64,000 nucleotides of DNA. It comes from Prevotella melaninogenica. GTDB lineage: Bacteria > Bacteroidota > Bacteroidia > Bacteroidales > Bacteroidaceae. The position numbers and the translations under genes are program-made. Below the pieces are notes generated by a model, which searched no databases, had not been told where the DNA came from, and saw only the letters and a list, made by a program, of their open reading frames with translations. Numbering within the stretch: position 1 is the first letter of the stretch; every line of letters starts with the position of its first letter. The stretch lies in NCBI RefSeq assembly GCF_013267595.1, contig NZ_CP054010.1, positions 930,001 through 994,000 on the forward strand. The letters run 5' to 3'. Below, piece by piece: positions 39,344 to 48,976 of the stretch.

Positions 39344-40453
39344 TCAACTAATTTTTGGTGATTTATAAACTGATGTCTGATACCAATTTATATCATGCTT
39401 ATATCTGGAAACTGCTATAGACGGACTGATACCATAGCGTTCAGCCTCTTTTGCAATGGCATTGACAACCTTATGCGGTAACAGACTTTTACAGCCTCTT
39501 CCGATAATTCTGCTCCATACATCATCAGGGATAAGTTGCTGCCTTGCAAAGTCATTAGCTTCTTTTTCGCGTGGATCTTTAGAATAAAGAGTTCCTTCCG
39601 TCGATATAAACGCCTGATTATCTTCTGAAAGATGCCTTTCTATATGACACAACTCGTGAAGAACATCAAAAGCTAATTTATCTATATCATTATAACGATA
39701 AGTAACTGTGATTACTGGACATCCATCAACCAATGTAGAATAAGCATCTACAGGTGTTTTATCTAACTTCTCAACATTAAGATAAGCAATTCCATACTTA
39801 TTAAGACAGTCCTTTATACCTTGTGCAGAAAGTGTACGATTATTCGCCATCTCAGCTATCTCGCTTGCTACTTTCAATCCGTTTCCCTTTTGATACTGTG
39901 TTTCTATCGTTGCACGTGATATTTCCAGCCAGTTAAGAATAAGCCAAGTTTGCATATTCTTCTCGTCAATATGAACTTTCTCGCTATGCTTGTAAAGCCC
40001 TACTACCTGCAGACTCAATTCTTTAGATGACCGCAAATCAAAAGCGAATAATGCTTTTAATTTCGTTACTCGCTCAATACATGGAAGATGTGACAAGTTT
40101 AATTTCTTATAAAGAAGTTTCAAGTTGAATATACTCGCACACGTATCTTCGTATTCACGAGCTTCTTGTTCTTCGCTTTGTTTTACATCCACAGCTTTAC
40201 TGTCATATATAAAGCCACTATGCAAGTTCATCCAAGTCTTATAGGGTATTCCTAAATGACGCTCTAATTTCATTGCCAAATCGTCGTTCAGGTTTCGTTT
40301 ACCACGTATAAATGTATTCAGATGAGTTGCCTGCACACCTATCTGCTTTGCAAAATCCTTTTGCTTGATGCCACGTTCCTGCAACTCTTCACGCAAGATT
40401 TCTCCTGGGTGGATTGCCCTAACAGGAACTAATCTGTTATTTCTTGTTGCCAT
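39344..40453 (-). CDS. HigA-type antitoxin fused to an ImmA/IrrE-like metallopeptidase
   Basis: A 369-residue protein started at MATRNNRLVPVRAIHPGEIL; five more residues are possible. The N-terminal HTH (about 12-75: HPGEILREELQERGIKQKDF, GVQATHLNTFIRGKRN) is of the HigA/VapI family. The C-terminal zinc-peptidase domain has HELCHIE (HExxH) and a downstream KEANDFARQQLI, the Glu-bearing helix of ImmA/IrrE. Such fusions are antitoxins or stress-response regulators. It overlaps the upstream toxin-like gene by 17 nt, so they form one operon. The peptidase may control stability of the partner or of the repressor itself (inferred). Confidence 0.86.
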   Translation of the reverse strand: MATRNNRLVPVRAIHPGEILREELQERGIKQKDFAKQIGVQATHLNTFIRGKRNLNDDLAMKLERHLGIPYKTWMNLHSGFIYDSKAVDVKQSEEQEAREYEDTCASIFNLKLLYKKLNLSHLPCIERVTKLKALFAFDLRSSKELSLQVVGLYKHSEKVHIDEKNMQTWLILNWLEISRATIETQYQKGNGLKVASEIAEMANNRTLSAQGIKDCLNKYGIAYLNVEKLDKTPVDAYSTLVDGCPVITVTYRYNDIDKLAFDVLHELCHIERHLSEDNQAFISTEGTLYSKDPREKEANDFARQQLIPDDVWSRIIGRGCKSLLPHKVVNAIAKEAERYGISPSIAVSRYKHDINWYQTSVYKSPKIS

Positions 40454-40769
40454 AATGTGTACTATCAATTTCTATTAATTCTACTTCAATGCCGGCGTCC
40501 GTCTCCGAAAACAGCAGCCGCTCAACCAATCCGTTTACAAGACGTACAGAGCTGATAGGCTTATCTTTCTGATGCCTGAGTTTCTCATAGTGTAAAAAGC
40601 TAAATACTTTTAGTTCTTCTGTTGACTCTACGTTATACAGCGTATTAACAACACGGACATAGCCATCTATCAAGCGTTTGTTCTTACAAAGTTTCTTGTA
40701 TTTCTTATCATTGGTCTTACCAGTTTCATATAATTCGGACAAGGCTTCTTCCTTGAAAATTATATTCAT
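40437..40769 (-). CDS. HigB/RelE-like toxin
   Basis: A 110-residue basic protein (MNIIFKEEALSELYETGKTN, then YKKLCKNKRLIDGYVRVVNT, and VRLVNGLVERLLFSE). The RelE-like order of helices followed by beta strands, and its position before a HigA-type antitoxin, fit a ribosome-dependent mRNA interferase. I see no perfect catalytic signature, so the call rests on size, context and a KDKPISSVRLVNG segment typical of HigB relatives. The start at 40769 is chosen over an upstream ATG at 40820 that lies across the promoter. Confidence 0.7.
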   Translation of the reverse strand: MNIIFKEEALSELYETGKTNDKKYKKLCKNKRLIDGYVRVVNTLYNVESTEELKVFSFLHYEKLRHQKDKPISSVRLVNGLVERLLFSETDAGIEVELIEIDSTHYGNKK

Positions 40770-40796
40770 GCGGTGAAATGTTTCAATATATATAGT

Positions 40797-40805
40797 GCAA
40801 AGATA
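40797..40805 (-). promoter_or_regulatory. -7 element of the toxin-antitoxin operon
   Basis: The minus strand reads TATCTTTGC, 28 nt before the toxin start. ACCAAAATTGGT-like symmetry (CCAAAATTGG, 40818-40827) just upstream may be the antitoxin's operator. Confidence 0.55.
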
Positions 40806-40994
40806 GGGTAAAATTACCAAAATTGGTAATTTAAAGATACCATTAACACTTTTTACGTGTCACTTTTTTGCTTAGGAAAGATAAAAGGTACAGCAAATAC
40901 AGATGAATCGAACAAACAACTTGTTAACTTATCTACTTGTACAACTTGTCTACTTGTTAACTTGTCTACTTATATAAAGAGAGACCATTCACTC

Positions 40995-42731
40995 TTAATG
41001 TGTCCGTGTCCTTATCCTTACCAATACATCCTGCTGATCTTTTTCTAATTTGAACCTCTCCACAAAGAAGTAATCTTTGAGTTGATTAAGTAGCAACTTA
41101 TTCTCCTGCTGATACTTCTCTCCCTTTTCAAGTGCCAAGGAGTAGATATCCTTATATTGCTCAAAAGGTGCGTAAAACTTTCCCAATAGTTGCTGGAAAT
41201 GTGTCTTAAAGTATTCTTTATCATCAACACCAGTCTTAGCTTTGATAAAATAGAAGTCATAATCCTCATCTAACCATTTCTGTATCTCTTTACAGAAACG
41301 CTGTCTTACCTTCATCTTCCACGCGGTCTTCTGACTTTGATTATCTCTCGCATACAGTGAAAGAACGTAAAGGAAGTTCACATCATAATGGGACAGCAAC
41401 AGTGTGTCACGGTCAAAGAGTCGGTTATCAAACTGCACACGCTTGTGCCTGTTTCTCTTTCTGTCGGTTTTCTCTATATTGTCATCGTCATAACTGAACA
41501 TTTCATTCAGCTTTGCCGATATAAAGAAATTAGGTAGGATATTATAGCCTTCTGTCACATCATCTCGCAGGCGAACACCCGAAGATGGCTTATCACCATT
41601 GCTAAATATATCAATGTTCCATTGTATAACATTCCGTGCATAGGTGTATTGCTTATAGATTGACTGACTTCCTAACTCATGACCAATCTTATAATACTTA
41701 CTATCCCCGATATAATACGTTTGCTCGTTCTCCCCAGCAATAAGACTCTGTGACGTGAACAGATGATCAACGATTTTCCCATCCTCTTGCTGTTTCTCCA
41801 TACCATCTGGCAATGGGTTATCGCCTATCAGTTCATCAATAATGGCTTCAAAAACAACATAAAAGTTTTTAACCAACAAGTAGTCCCGTTGTTCAGTGGC
41901 AACCATCACCTGCTGTGCTTCGTCGAAGAAGTTATAACACAAATGCCATAGTTGTAAGGCTTTATCAGAGAAATACTTATACTTTATCTGTCGTAAACGT
42001 GTCTTACCAAATCCATTGAGATAGGTATCAAAACGCTTACCGGTAATGAGCTGGAACTGGCAACAGATATCCTTCGGAAAACCGTAGGTGTCACCAATAT
42101 AATTTAGGATGGAAAAGAAGATGATGAGTAGTTCTTCATCAAAGTTTATCTGTCGCCGCTTATTAACTGGGTTTAGATAGACAGCCTGCTCATTCTGAAT
42201 AATAGCAGTCTTCGTTGCTATCGTTCGTTGCCAATTAATCTTGTTCAGACCACTATGCAGATTCTTTATGATAAAGAAGAAAAAACTTTGATTGTCTTGA
42301 TTGAATTGTATCAGCGACAGAAGAATATCAAGGTAGGTATTACTCTGTCTGCGTCCTCGATTACAAATTTGTGCTATATATGATTGACAAACTATTCTCG
42401 TATCATTGCGTCTATCATTCTTATAGACCACTATGGCACGATAAATCCACACAGCAAACTTATAAAGAAAACTACGCTCTTTGGAGTCGAAAGTATCTAA
42501 GTTGGCTATATCCTCTGGCTTATACTTTCCAAAAACAAGTTCCTGACCGTCAACATCCTTCAGCAAAACCTTAGGAAGAATAAAGACACAATCCTTGAGT
42601 AGCATATTATAATAATACCCTACGTAATGGATAGACACCCTACCCTCCATATTCTCTAAGGCATCAATACCATAGAGAACGTCCCTAACCTTAGAGACAT
42701 CGTACTGATATTCTTCTATAAGGATTCGCAT
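40995..42731 (-). CDS. LlaJI-family / McrC-like restriction endonuclease subunit
   Basis: A 578-residue nuclease partner of the McrB-like ATPase encoded 9 nt upstream. The N-terminal half has no clear motif. The C-terminal half has VDHLFTSQSLIAGENEQTYYIGDSKYYK-like sequence, where D-x-K in GDSKYYK fits the PD-(D/E)xK nuclease core of LlaJI and McrC-type proteins. The last ~60 residues are charged (EKYQQENKLLLNQLKDYFFV). The pair is expected to cut DNA bearing modified bases or a specific site only when the GTPase/ATPase partner translocates. Whether it is type IV (modification-dependent) or type II cannot be told, since no methylase is adjacent. Confidence 0.75.
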   Translation of the reverse strand: MRILIEEYQYDVSKVRDVLYGIDALENMEGRVSIHYVGYYYNMLLKDCVFILPKVLLKDVDGQELVFGKYKPEDIANLDTFDSKERSFLYKFAVWIYRAIVVYKNDRRNDTRIVCQSYIAQICNRGRRQSNTYLDILLSLIQFNQDNQSFFFFIIKNLHSGLNKINWQRTIATKTAIIQNEQAVYLNPVNKRRQINFDEELLIIFFSILNYIGDTYGFPKDICCQFQLITGKRFDTYLNGFGKTRLRQIKYKYFSDKALQLWHLCYNFFDEAQQVMVATEQRDYLLVKNFYVVFEAIIDELIGDNPLPDGMEKQQEDGKIVDHLFTSQSLIAGENEQTYYIGDSKYYKIGHELGSQSIYKQYTYARNVIQWNIDIFSNGDKPSSGVRLRDDVTEGYNILPNFFISAKLNEMFSYDDDNIEKTDRKRNRHKRVQFDNRLFDRDTLLLSHYDVNFLYVLSLYARDNQSQKTAWKMKVRQRFCKEIQKWLDEDYDFYFIKAKTGVDDKEYFKTHFQQLLGKFYAPFEQYKDIYSLALEKGEKYQQENKLLLNQLKDYFFVERFKLEKDQQDVLVRIRTRTH

Positions 42732-42740
42732 AACGAATGT

Positions 42741-44603
42741 CTACTGCTGCTTTGAATACTTAACAAAGACCTCACGCATACGAAGTATTCGTGTAATAAT
42801 AAGATCGAAGATGGTAGTCCAATGTTCTTTATCTTCAAAATCTATATTGTCTATCCGCTCTACAATCGTACTTGATTTCTTTTCTGGATTCTCACGCCAC
42901 TCATACGTTGTATCCATCTCTGCTTCAATATCCTTTTTCTGATCAGCAAGATGATAATAAATATCTGTGGTTCTATCGAAATATACTTGCAGTGCAATAG
43001 CACGCTCCCAAAGTTTCAGAACTACAGACATATAGAAATCAGCACCAGACACATAGAAATTCTTCCAATGATCCTTACCAGCCTTTTTAGTTCCTCCAAA
43101 GTAAGTTTTAAAGTCGTCATTCTTGTGTGCATAGGCTAAAAATGCCTCCCAAAAATCATATCGCTTTCGTTCTGACATCGACCATGTCGCCCTTGGGTTC
43201 TCGGAGTCGTCTGTATTCTCTGCCTGTCCGTTGTATTCCTCTTCGCTTTCTTCAACTGGTGTTAACCCTAAGTTACCAAGGAACTGTGCCACTTTATCTG
43301 TCCTTACCTTAGTCTTCATTTCGCCTTCAGTATAGAACTTTGCAAACGTTAGTTTTCCACCTTCAACTGTATCATCAAAGATAGGACCTACTAAATCGAA
43401 GTCCTTAAACACATCGTTCCAAAGGTAGAAGACAACCTTACCCACAAATGTCTCTGCGCTAATAACGCCTCCATGTGCCTTACAAAAGAAATAGCCCAAC
43501 TTCTTATCCTCCGAATTGGTCGTGCTCTCTATCTTCTTGTTTATCTCCTCTAAGAACTGCCACCAGTCATATAGACTGCCCGCAACATCAATGACATAAC
43601 CTTTCTTTGCATCCGATATTGGCATATAGCTCCAATCCCAACGACGCTTAAAGGCTGAGTCTATAGGGAACAAACTCTGGTCGCTGGTGTTCATTGTTGC
43701 CCAAATAAACAGATTACTTGGCAGTAGGAGAATATTACCCTCCAACACCTCGCTCACTACATCACGACCACCATAAAGGCTATTAATGACACCTGCCTGA
43801 GGAATAGACAATCCCTTTAGTGCTTTAGCCACATAACGTTTCATATCGGTATCTGCCTTCACAGGATAGTCAGAGAAGCCGCTATGATTGCGGTCTAAGA
43901 GCTGGAACAAATCACCAAAGATCTGTGCACAATTACCTCGATTAATCTCTTCTATCACTAAGAACTGTCGCTGTGGATTGCCTTCATCACACGTAGCATA
44001 CTTCTCCCACGCAGTAATATATGCTTGTAGAAAAGCCTGTGGAACAAACTCATAGACAATCTTCTCCTCCGTCAGTATCTGCGCATGCTCAACGACAGGA
44101 TGTCCCGACAAGTCACGCATCGTTATCTCTCGTGTCGTCGGCTTATACGCTCCCACAAAAGACGAATAGTCACTATCTGGATGGAACGTAGTACGAATTA
44201 CATCCTCCCCCTTTATCTCCTGATTGATTGTAAATGACTTACCAGTGCCAGGTGCACCGTAGAAGATTTGCTGGCGGGGAAGACTGCTTACGTTATTCTT
44301 TACTTTGTGAGTTGATTGAAGAACCATTTGAGCCATTACCGACAGCGTTGAAGAATAGCCATACTCAAACTTATCTATCTCACTGCGCCCAGACAATGCT
44401 TGTCTTGCAGATTCAGATGTAGCATCAGAATGCTCACTCCAATAGTTTACATATTCTTCCAACAGACTTTTTGAGATTGTACGTAAGCCTGTAGCACCTT
44501 TACTTATTGACCTTACCAAATAACATAATCTGTCCTCATCAACAATCTCTACCTGACCATTGTTTGATACATCGCCTATCTGTAATCTGTTATTCAACCC
44601 CAT
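42741..44603 (-). CDS. McrB-like AAA+ NTPase of a two-gene restriction system
   Basis: A 620-residue AAA+ protein. The N-terminal ~105 residues probably bind DNA. The motor has Walker A YGAPGTGKSFT, Walker B FLVIEEINRGN (McrB signature EEINRGN), sensor WATMNTSDQS and the arginine-finger stretch AFKRRWDW. The C-terminal part (about 470-615) is a DUF4268-like domain (ALQVYFDRTTDIYYHLADQK, IEAEM, W). It lies first in the operon with the LlaJI-type nuclease. The promoter is at 44797-44805, implying a leader of about 190 nt. Confidence 0.9.
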   Translation of the reverse strand: MGLNNRLQIGDVSNNGQVEIVDEDRLCYLVRSISKGATGLRTISKSLLEEYVNYWSEHSDATSESARQALSGRSEIDKFEYGYSSTLSVMAQMVLQSTHKVKNNVSSLPRQQIFYGAPGTGKSFTINQEIKGEDVIRTTFHPDSDYSSFVGAYKPTTREITMRDLSGHPVVEHAQILTEEKIVYEFVPQAFLQAYITAWEKYATCDEGNPQRQFLVIEEINRGNCAQIFGDLFQLLDRNHSGFSDYPVKADTDMKRYVAKALKGLSIPQAGVINSLYGGRDVVSEVLEGNILLLPSNLFIWATMNTSDQSLFPIDSAFKRRWDWSYMPISDAKKGYVIDVAGSLYDWWQFLEEINKKIESTTNSEDKKLGYFFCKAHGGVISAETFVGKVVFYLWNDVFKDFDLVGPIFDDTVEGGKLTFAKFYTEGEMKTKVRTDKVAQFLGNLGLTPVEESEEEYNGQAENTDDSENPRATWSMSERKRYDFWEAFLAYAHKNDDFKTYFGGTKKAGKDHWKNFYVSGADFYMSVVLKLWERAIALQVYFDRTTDIYYHLADQKKDIEAEMDTTYEWRENPEKKSSTIVERIDNIDFEDKEHWTTIFDLIITRILRMREVFVKYSKQQ

Positions 44604-44796
44604 AATTTACATTCATTTAGCCTAATATGATTTAGTTATATCCAATATATCGGTAATAGTTATGAGCAATATAACTAAGTATTTCTATATGTTTTGTCAT
44701 TGATTTCAAGAGCCTTATTCTATTACCATCCACCACAGTGATTGTTAATTATAGCTCTCTCCTCATTAGTACAAAACAGTGTTATACATACTCACT

Positions 44797-44805
44797 GCAA
44801 AGGTA
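44797..44805 (-). promoter_or_regulatory. -7 element of the McrB/LlaJI operon
   Basis: The minus strand reads TACCTTTGC. The GACAGAATGACA repeat starts a few bases upstream, as at the hsdR promoter (38884-38964). Confidence 0.5.
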
Positions 44806-45310
44806 ATCATTTTCAGACAGAATGACAAATAAAGACAGAAAAAACAAAGTAATACAAAGACAAGGGAATAGAAGACATAATGACATAAGGGACAGAAGTA
44901 ATAAAAGACAGGGTAACAAGGGAACAGAAGACAGAAGGACATAATGGACAAAGTATGTAAAGACATAGTAACAGGGGAAAAGAAAGAATGAAAAAAACAA
45001 AGCTTGGAATATTATATTGGAAGAATGGTGCTAATAAGCCTTATAAGCTTAAGAAGGCTTTTAAGACAAAGAGGATTTGTTAGTTTCCGTTTACTATTTC
45101 TTGCCACAGCCTAAAGGGTATCTCGGTGTTCACTCCCCTCCCTACAGGGGAGGGGCATTTCTATGTCTTTTATTACTTATGTCATTATGACTTCTGTCCA
45201 TTATGTCATTATGGCTTCTGTTCCCCTGTTACTTTGTCTTTTACATACTCTGTCCATTATGTCTTCCGTTCATTCTGTCTGCCATTTTGGATTCTTTTAT
45301 GTAAATTATT
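44806..45310. repeat. GACA-rich repeats facing each other
   Basis: 44814-44990 carries GACAGAATGACA, GACATAATGACAT and AACAGGGGAA on the plus strand. 45160-45310 carries the same words on the minus strand (TATGTCATTATGA, TTCCCCTGTTACTTTGTC). The purine-rich strand therefore switches between 44990 and 45160. In the middle lies an inverted REP-like copy (45113-45160, CTCCCCTCCCTACAGGGGAG). No coding sequence is supported in 44604-45568. Confidence 0.7.
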
Positions 45311-45569
45311 TTTATCATCTTACTATTTTGTCGATAATCGTCAACATTGAGTTTGGGGGAAATATTCCCTTTTTGTCTCGCTCTTTTAGACAGTTATTTG
45401 TAAGTATCAAGTAAACAAATATTTATATTAAACAAGGCAATAAGAGAAAGATAGTAGTTTTATACTTACACACAATAAAAAGCAGACGACCAACAAGGGA
45501 AATGGAAAGAAAAATCGTGTAAAAGTAAAGGATTTGTTTATATTTTTCACTACAAAGCCTTATTCCTTC

Positions 45570-45708
45570 CCTATTCGTCGCACCTAAGCTCCTAACTTGT
45601 CGACTACCCCACCCCAATAGCTACTAAAGTGTCGCACCATAGTTACTAATTTGTCGCAACCTACTTACTAATCTGTCGCCGCTAACTTACTAATTTGTCG
45701 TCGATTAG
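45570..45708 (+). repeat. Iteron-like array of six 22-bp units
   Basis: Six direct repeats have TGTCGC-type cores starting at 45576, 45598, 45630, 45652, 45674 and 45696. The spacing is exactly 22 bp, apart from one 32-bp step. The last three read TTACTAATTTGTCGC, TTACTAATCTGTCGC and TTACTAATTTGTCGT. A 22-bp direct-repeat period (two helical turns, all on one DNA face) is the hallmark of plasmid-type replication iterons or a partition site. The first two units are more diverged (CCTATTCGTCGC, TAACTTGTCGA). Confidence 0.8.
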
Positions 45709-46940
45709 TCGTGTAACTATTTAAGGTTCAATGGCTTGGAAGTCCCTTACTAATATCTAATAAAGATTATATAACGATATTCTAAGTTTAGAAGAGGTGT
45801 TTTGTTTTAAGAAAATATATACTTTTTCGCTGGGGGAAGAAGATTTTAAACAAAGCTTTTGGGCGCAACCTCCCTTTTTGTCGCACATACGTTTTGGGAA
45901 CGTTGCGGGCGTTTTTTGTTGCGTTGTTGGGTTGGGTGACGAACGTTTTGAGTCGGGTTTTCATTTCCGTTTCATGGTTTAGTCGGGTTTTAGTCGGTGG
46001 TTTCAGGCAGGAAATTTTGGTGAGATTCATGGCAGTTTGGCAGTAGGTTTTGTTTCGTTTTCTTATTTTTGTTGCTGTTGTTCTTTGCTTTATTCGGTTG
46101 TTTTTTAGGGGGTTACATAGGATTCTTATTATCTTCAAATATGTTTTTATATATTTGTGTATCAGTATATTATCGCTTTTCAGTTATGTCAAGGGCAGTG
46201 TTTTACTCACTCGGGTTCGATGGTTTAGATGGCGGCTATGCGTCAGGACGTTTGTACGTTTTTCTTTGTTATTAATTTGTCGGTATGTATTTCGAGTTTA
46301 GAAGGACTGTTTCTCTTTTTTATTGTTTAAATTTTTTGGATTTTATGGTCACATTTTAGGTAGGTTATTTGCTTTGAGTTTTCTTTTTTTCATAACTTTG
46401 TTGACATTCTTTTTATGAGTTTTTACAGTAGAGTTTTTCCTCCTTTTTTGTCGCACCTAAGTTCTTTTTAGTTCTTATTTATTTTTAAAATGCAGTTTTA
46501 TCGCTAAAAGTTAGAGGCGACAAATTGGGTAGCTATTTTCGATACTCGCCTACTCTATTTATTTGATAAAGTATTACAAATAAGTATGTTATGACGGATT
46601 CTTTTGTCATTTACGTCTGAAAAGTACAAATACTTGTCACTTTTTTGTCGCACTTTACTTTTATTAATATTTGTTTTCTACTGATATTCAGTTTATTATG
46701 AAGGTTTTTTAATTCAATAAATAATATTCCCTTTTTGTCGTTTTATGCTCTCAAAGCATGGTAATTTTGATTTATAACACAGCTATCGACAGTTTTTCTT
46801 CACCTATTTAATCTATAAGTGCCAAATATGTTCCTATTTTGTCGTCCCTCATGAATGCTTTACATTAAGTTTTCTCTCCCTATTTGTCGCCCTTTTCATC
46901 ATACGCTTGCTGAGGTTTTTCCTATTCTTGTAATGTTATA
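45709..46940. repeat. Single TTTGTCGC sites in AT-rich gene-free DNA
   Basis: Isolated plus-strand copies are at 45879-45884, 46449-46454, 46647-46652 and 46885-46890 (mostly CCTTTTTGTCGCAC or CCTATTTGTCGC). TTTGTCGT variants lie near 46735 and 46838, and one inverted copy is at 46517-46522. Open frames here are short, Phe/Leu-rich and unlike genes. The DNA is strongly T-rich on the plus strand. Confidence 0.65.
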
Positions 46941-46944
46941 GGTC

Positions 46945-46987
46945 CTCCGCACATGTGGTGCTAAGCCTTCGCACCATATGTGCGGAG
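46945..46987. repeat. Strong 17-bp GC-rich hairpin
   Basis: CTCCGCACATGTGGTGC (46945-46961) pairs with GCACCATATGTGCGGAG (46971-46987), with one mismatch and a 9-nt loop. It is isolated in AT-rich DNA and has no T-run, so it is not an obvious terminator. It lies about 1.2 kb from the iteron array. Confidence 0.75.
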
Positions 46988-47034
46988 CGTTTGTAAGGTG
47001 AGCTTCCAAAATTTAGAATGATAAACTAAAGCTC

Positions 47035-47360
47035 TTATAAAATGTGGCACACAGAGTCACGGAGTGGACGGAGGTAACGCAATGTTACTGAGGTGCCGAT
47101 GACACAAAGAGAAACGGAAGGAACGGAGATAAACGCAATATTACGGAGGTGTGCCGATGGCACAAAGAGTGACGGAGATATAGCGTACAGATTCTTGATA
47201 ACTATTTTTGGGGTAAATACTTTGTATATAAATTGCTAACAAATTTGGCAATCAAGCTTCTTTGCTCCACGCACCGACGCTGTCTCCGTAACTTAGATTG
47301 CTTTGTTTTAATAATCCTCCGTCCCCTCCGTTTCTCTGTGTGATATTATGTCAAATTTCT
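47035..47360. repeat. Dispersed ACGGAG repeats in inverted orientation
   Basis: CACAGAGTCACGGAGTGGAC and two ACGCAATGTTACTGAGGTG/ACGCAATATTACGGAGGTG units (47048-47180) face CTCCACGCACCGACGCTG and CCGTTTCTCTGTGTGATAT (47270-47348). The second block resembles 29195-29295. It is a non-coding dispersed family, with nothing gene-like from 46990 to 47437. Confidence 0.7.
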
Positions 47361-47437
47361 GATCCTAAGAAGTAAATGTTTTCATTACAAATTACTGAAT
47401 ACTCTTTTCTTTTTGAAAAAGATTATAACTTGTTTTA

Positions 47438-48867
47438 CAATAGTCCGTTAAATTTTCGCAGTTTGCGAAGCTTTTACCCAAAAGCCAACAGGAATTGTGG
47501 CAGAAAGAAAACATGATAAGTCTCTGAGAAAGAGATAATTAGGCAATAGAATATAACAAAGTATAACATAATAAAATCGGCTATCTCATTGAATTTCAGT
47601 AACTTTATAGATGTAAAAAGACAATAAAGTTTATGCTGATAACCAACTTGATTAGCCGATATATGAAGCTCTGCAAAGCAGCATTTAGTGCTGAAGATGG
47701 AGCAAAGTTAAACAAAAGTATTCAAACAAACGTCATGGAAATGCTTTTTCTTTTGATGGTCATCCCAAGGAAATGTAATTTTACGCAGATGGGACGCTAT
47801 GGAAAGCGTGGCGAACAATGCTATCGGCAGACGGCAGAGCGCAGCGTGAACTGGCTCGAAATAAATATGTGGCTGAGTGCTTTCGCCTTCAAGCAGGGTA
47901 AAGGGCTCAATGCCATCGTTATTGATCCAAGCTTCATCAAGAAGGCTGGGAAGCATACCCCATACGTGGGTACGTTTTGGTCGGGCTGTGCAGGTGCGGT
48001 AAAGCACGGTCTTGAGATCCTCGGCATCGGTGTGATAGACGTGGACTTGCATGAGTGTATGATGCTCAAGGCTGTGCAGACCACATTGGAAAAAGGGGAG
48101 GAGAAAAAAGAGATGAGTCTATACGACTGGTATACCAAGGTGTTGGAGGACGACAAGGTAACCTTACAGCATATTTGCAAGGTTCTTGTCGCCGACTCAG
48201 CCTTCTCCAAAAGGCCTTTCATCGACAAGGTAATGAAGATGGGCTTCCATGTTGTGAGCCGCTTGCGTCATGACGCAGCCTTGTTCTACACATGGGATGG
48301 GGAACCCACGGGAAAGCCCGGCCGTCCTCGTATCAAAGGTGACAAGATTGACGTAAGGAACATCGACATATCCAAAGGCAATGAGCTTGATTTAGGAGAG
48401 ACCAAAGGCAAAGCCTATGCGCTCAAGGCGTGGTGCAAGTCCTTGCATAGGGTCGTGTCGATTGTCATCCACGAGTTGCCCAACGGTGTCCGCCGTTTGT
48501 ACTTCTCTACGGATGAGAGCATGAGTGGACGCGATGTGATGGAGTACTATACCACACGTTTCCAAGAGGAGTTTTGCTTTCGCGACGCAAAGCAATTCCT
48601 CGGTCTTACCGATTGTCAGGCACGCGACAAGAGAAAACTTGAATTTGCTTTCAACTCTTCATTCACAGCACTCAATGTGACCAAAATCATGTGCAAGGAA
48701 CTTGGCACGTCCATCGGTCGACTTAAAGCGCAGATGGTCAATGCCTACTATGCACAACGAATTATTGACGTGTTCGAGAAGAACCCGAACACGCCATTAA
48801 ATAAAGAAAGGATAAATGATATATTTAGTTTCGCTGCTGATGCAGCATAATATTTAACGGACTATTG
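47438..48867 (+). mobile_element. IS4-type insertion sequence, apparently intact
   Basis: The element is 1430 bp, bounded by perfect 16-bp inverted repeats CAATAGTCCGTTAAAT (47438-47453) and ATTTAACGGACTATTG (48852-48867). A 6-bp target duplication GTTTTA flanks it at 47432-47437 and 48868-48873, so the insertion is clean and probably recent. Confidence 0.9.
47633..48850 (+). CDS. IS4-family DDE transposase
   Basis: A 405-residue transposase. The DDE residues are likely D in AIVIDPSFIKKAG, D in VLVADSAFSKRPF and E in the YREK signature YYTTRFQEEFCFRDAK, where Y-2-R-3-E-6-K spacing fits the IS4 family exactly. It has no frameshift or stop and fills the element between its inverted repeats. 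It stands on a GC-richer background than its AT-rich surroundings, consistent with recent arrival. Confidence 0.92.
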   Translation: MLITNLISRYMKLCKAAFSAEDGAKLNKSIQTNVMEMLFLLMVIPRKCNFTQMGRYGKRGEQCYRQTAERSVNWLEINMWLSAFAFKQGKGLNAIVIDPSFIKKAGKHTPYVGTFWSGCAGAVKHGLEILGIGVIDVDLHECMMLKAVQTTLEKGEEKKEMSLYDWYTKVLEDDKVTLQHICKVLVADSAFSKRPFIDKVMKMGFHVVSRLRHDAALFYTWDGEPTGKPGRPRIKGDKIDVRNIDISKGNELDLGETKGKAYALKAWCKSLHRVVSIVIHELPNGVRRLYFSTDESMSGRDVMEYYTTRFQEEFCFRDAKQFLGLTDCQARDKRKLEFAFNSSFTALNVTKIMCKELGTSIGRLKAQMVNAYYAQRIIDVFEKNPNTPLNKERINDIFSFAADAA

Positions 48868-48891
48868 GTTTTAGCAGTGTGATTTTTTTAA

Positions 48892-48900
48892 TAACTTTGC
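48892..48900 (+). promoter_or_regulatory. -7 element of the split lipoprotein gene
   Basis: TAACTTTGC, 77 nt before the ATG at 48977. Confidence 0.5.
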
Positions 48901-48976
48901 AATACTATTTTTAATTATCTAAACATATGTGGTTAACCTTTTCACTTGAAAGTTCTGAAGAACTGTAAATTTTATT

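Noticed and set aside
45720..46320. Several plus-strand frames of 60-120 codons in the gene-free iteron region
   Set aside because: They are Phe/Leu/Val-rich, overlap each other in different frames and lack ribosome-binding context; they follow from T-rich DNA.
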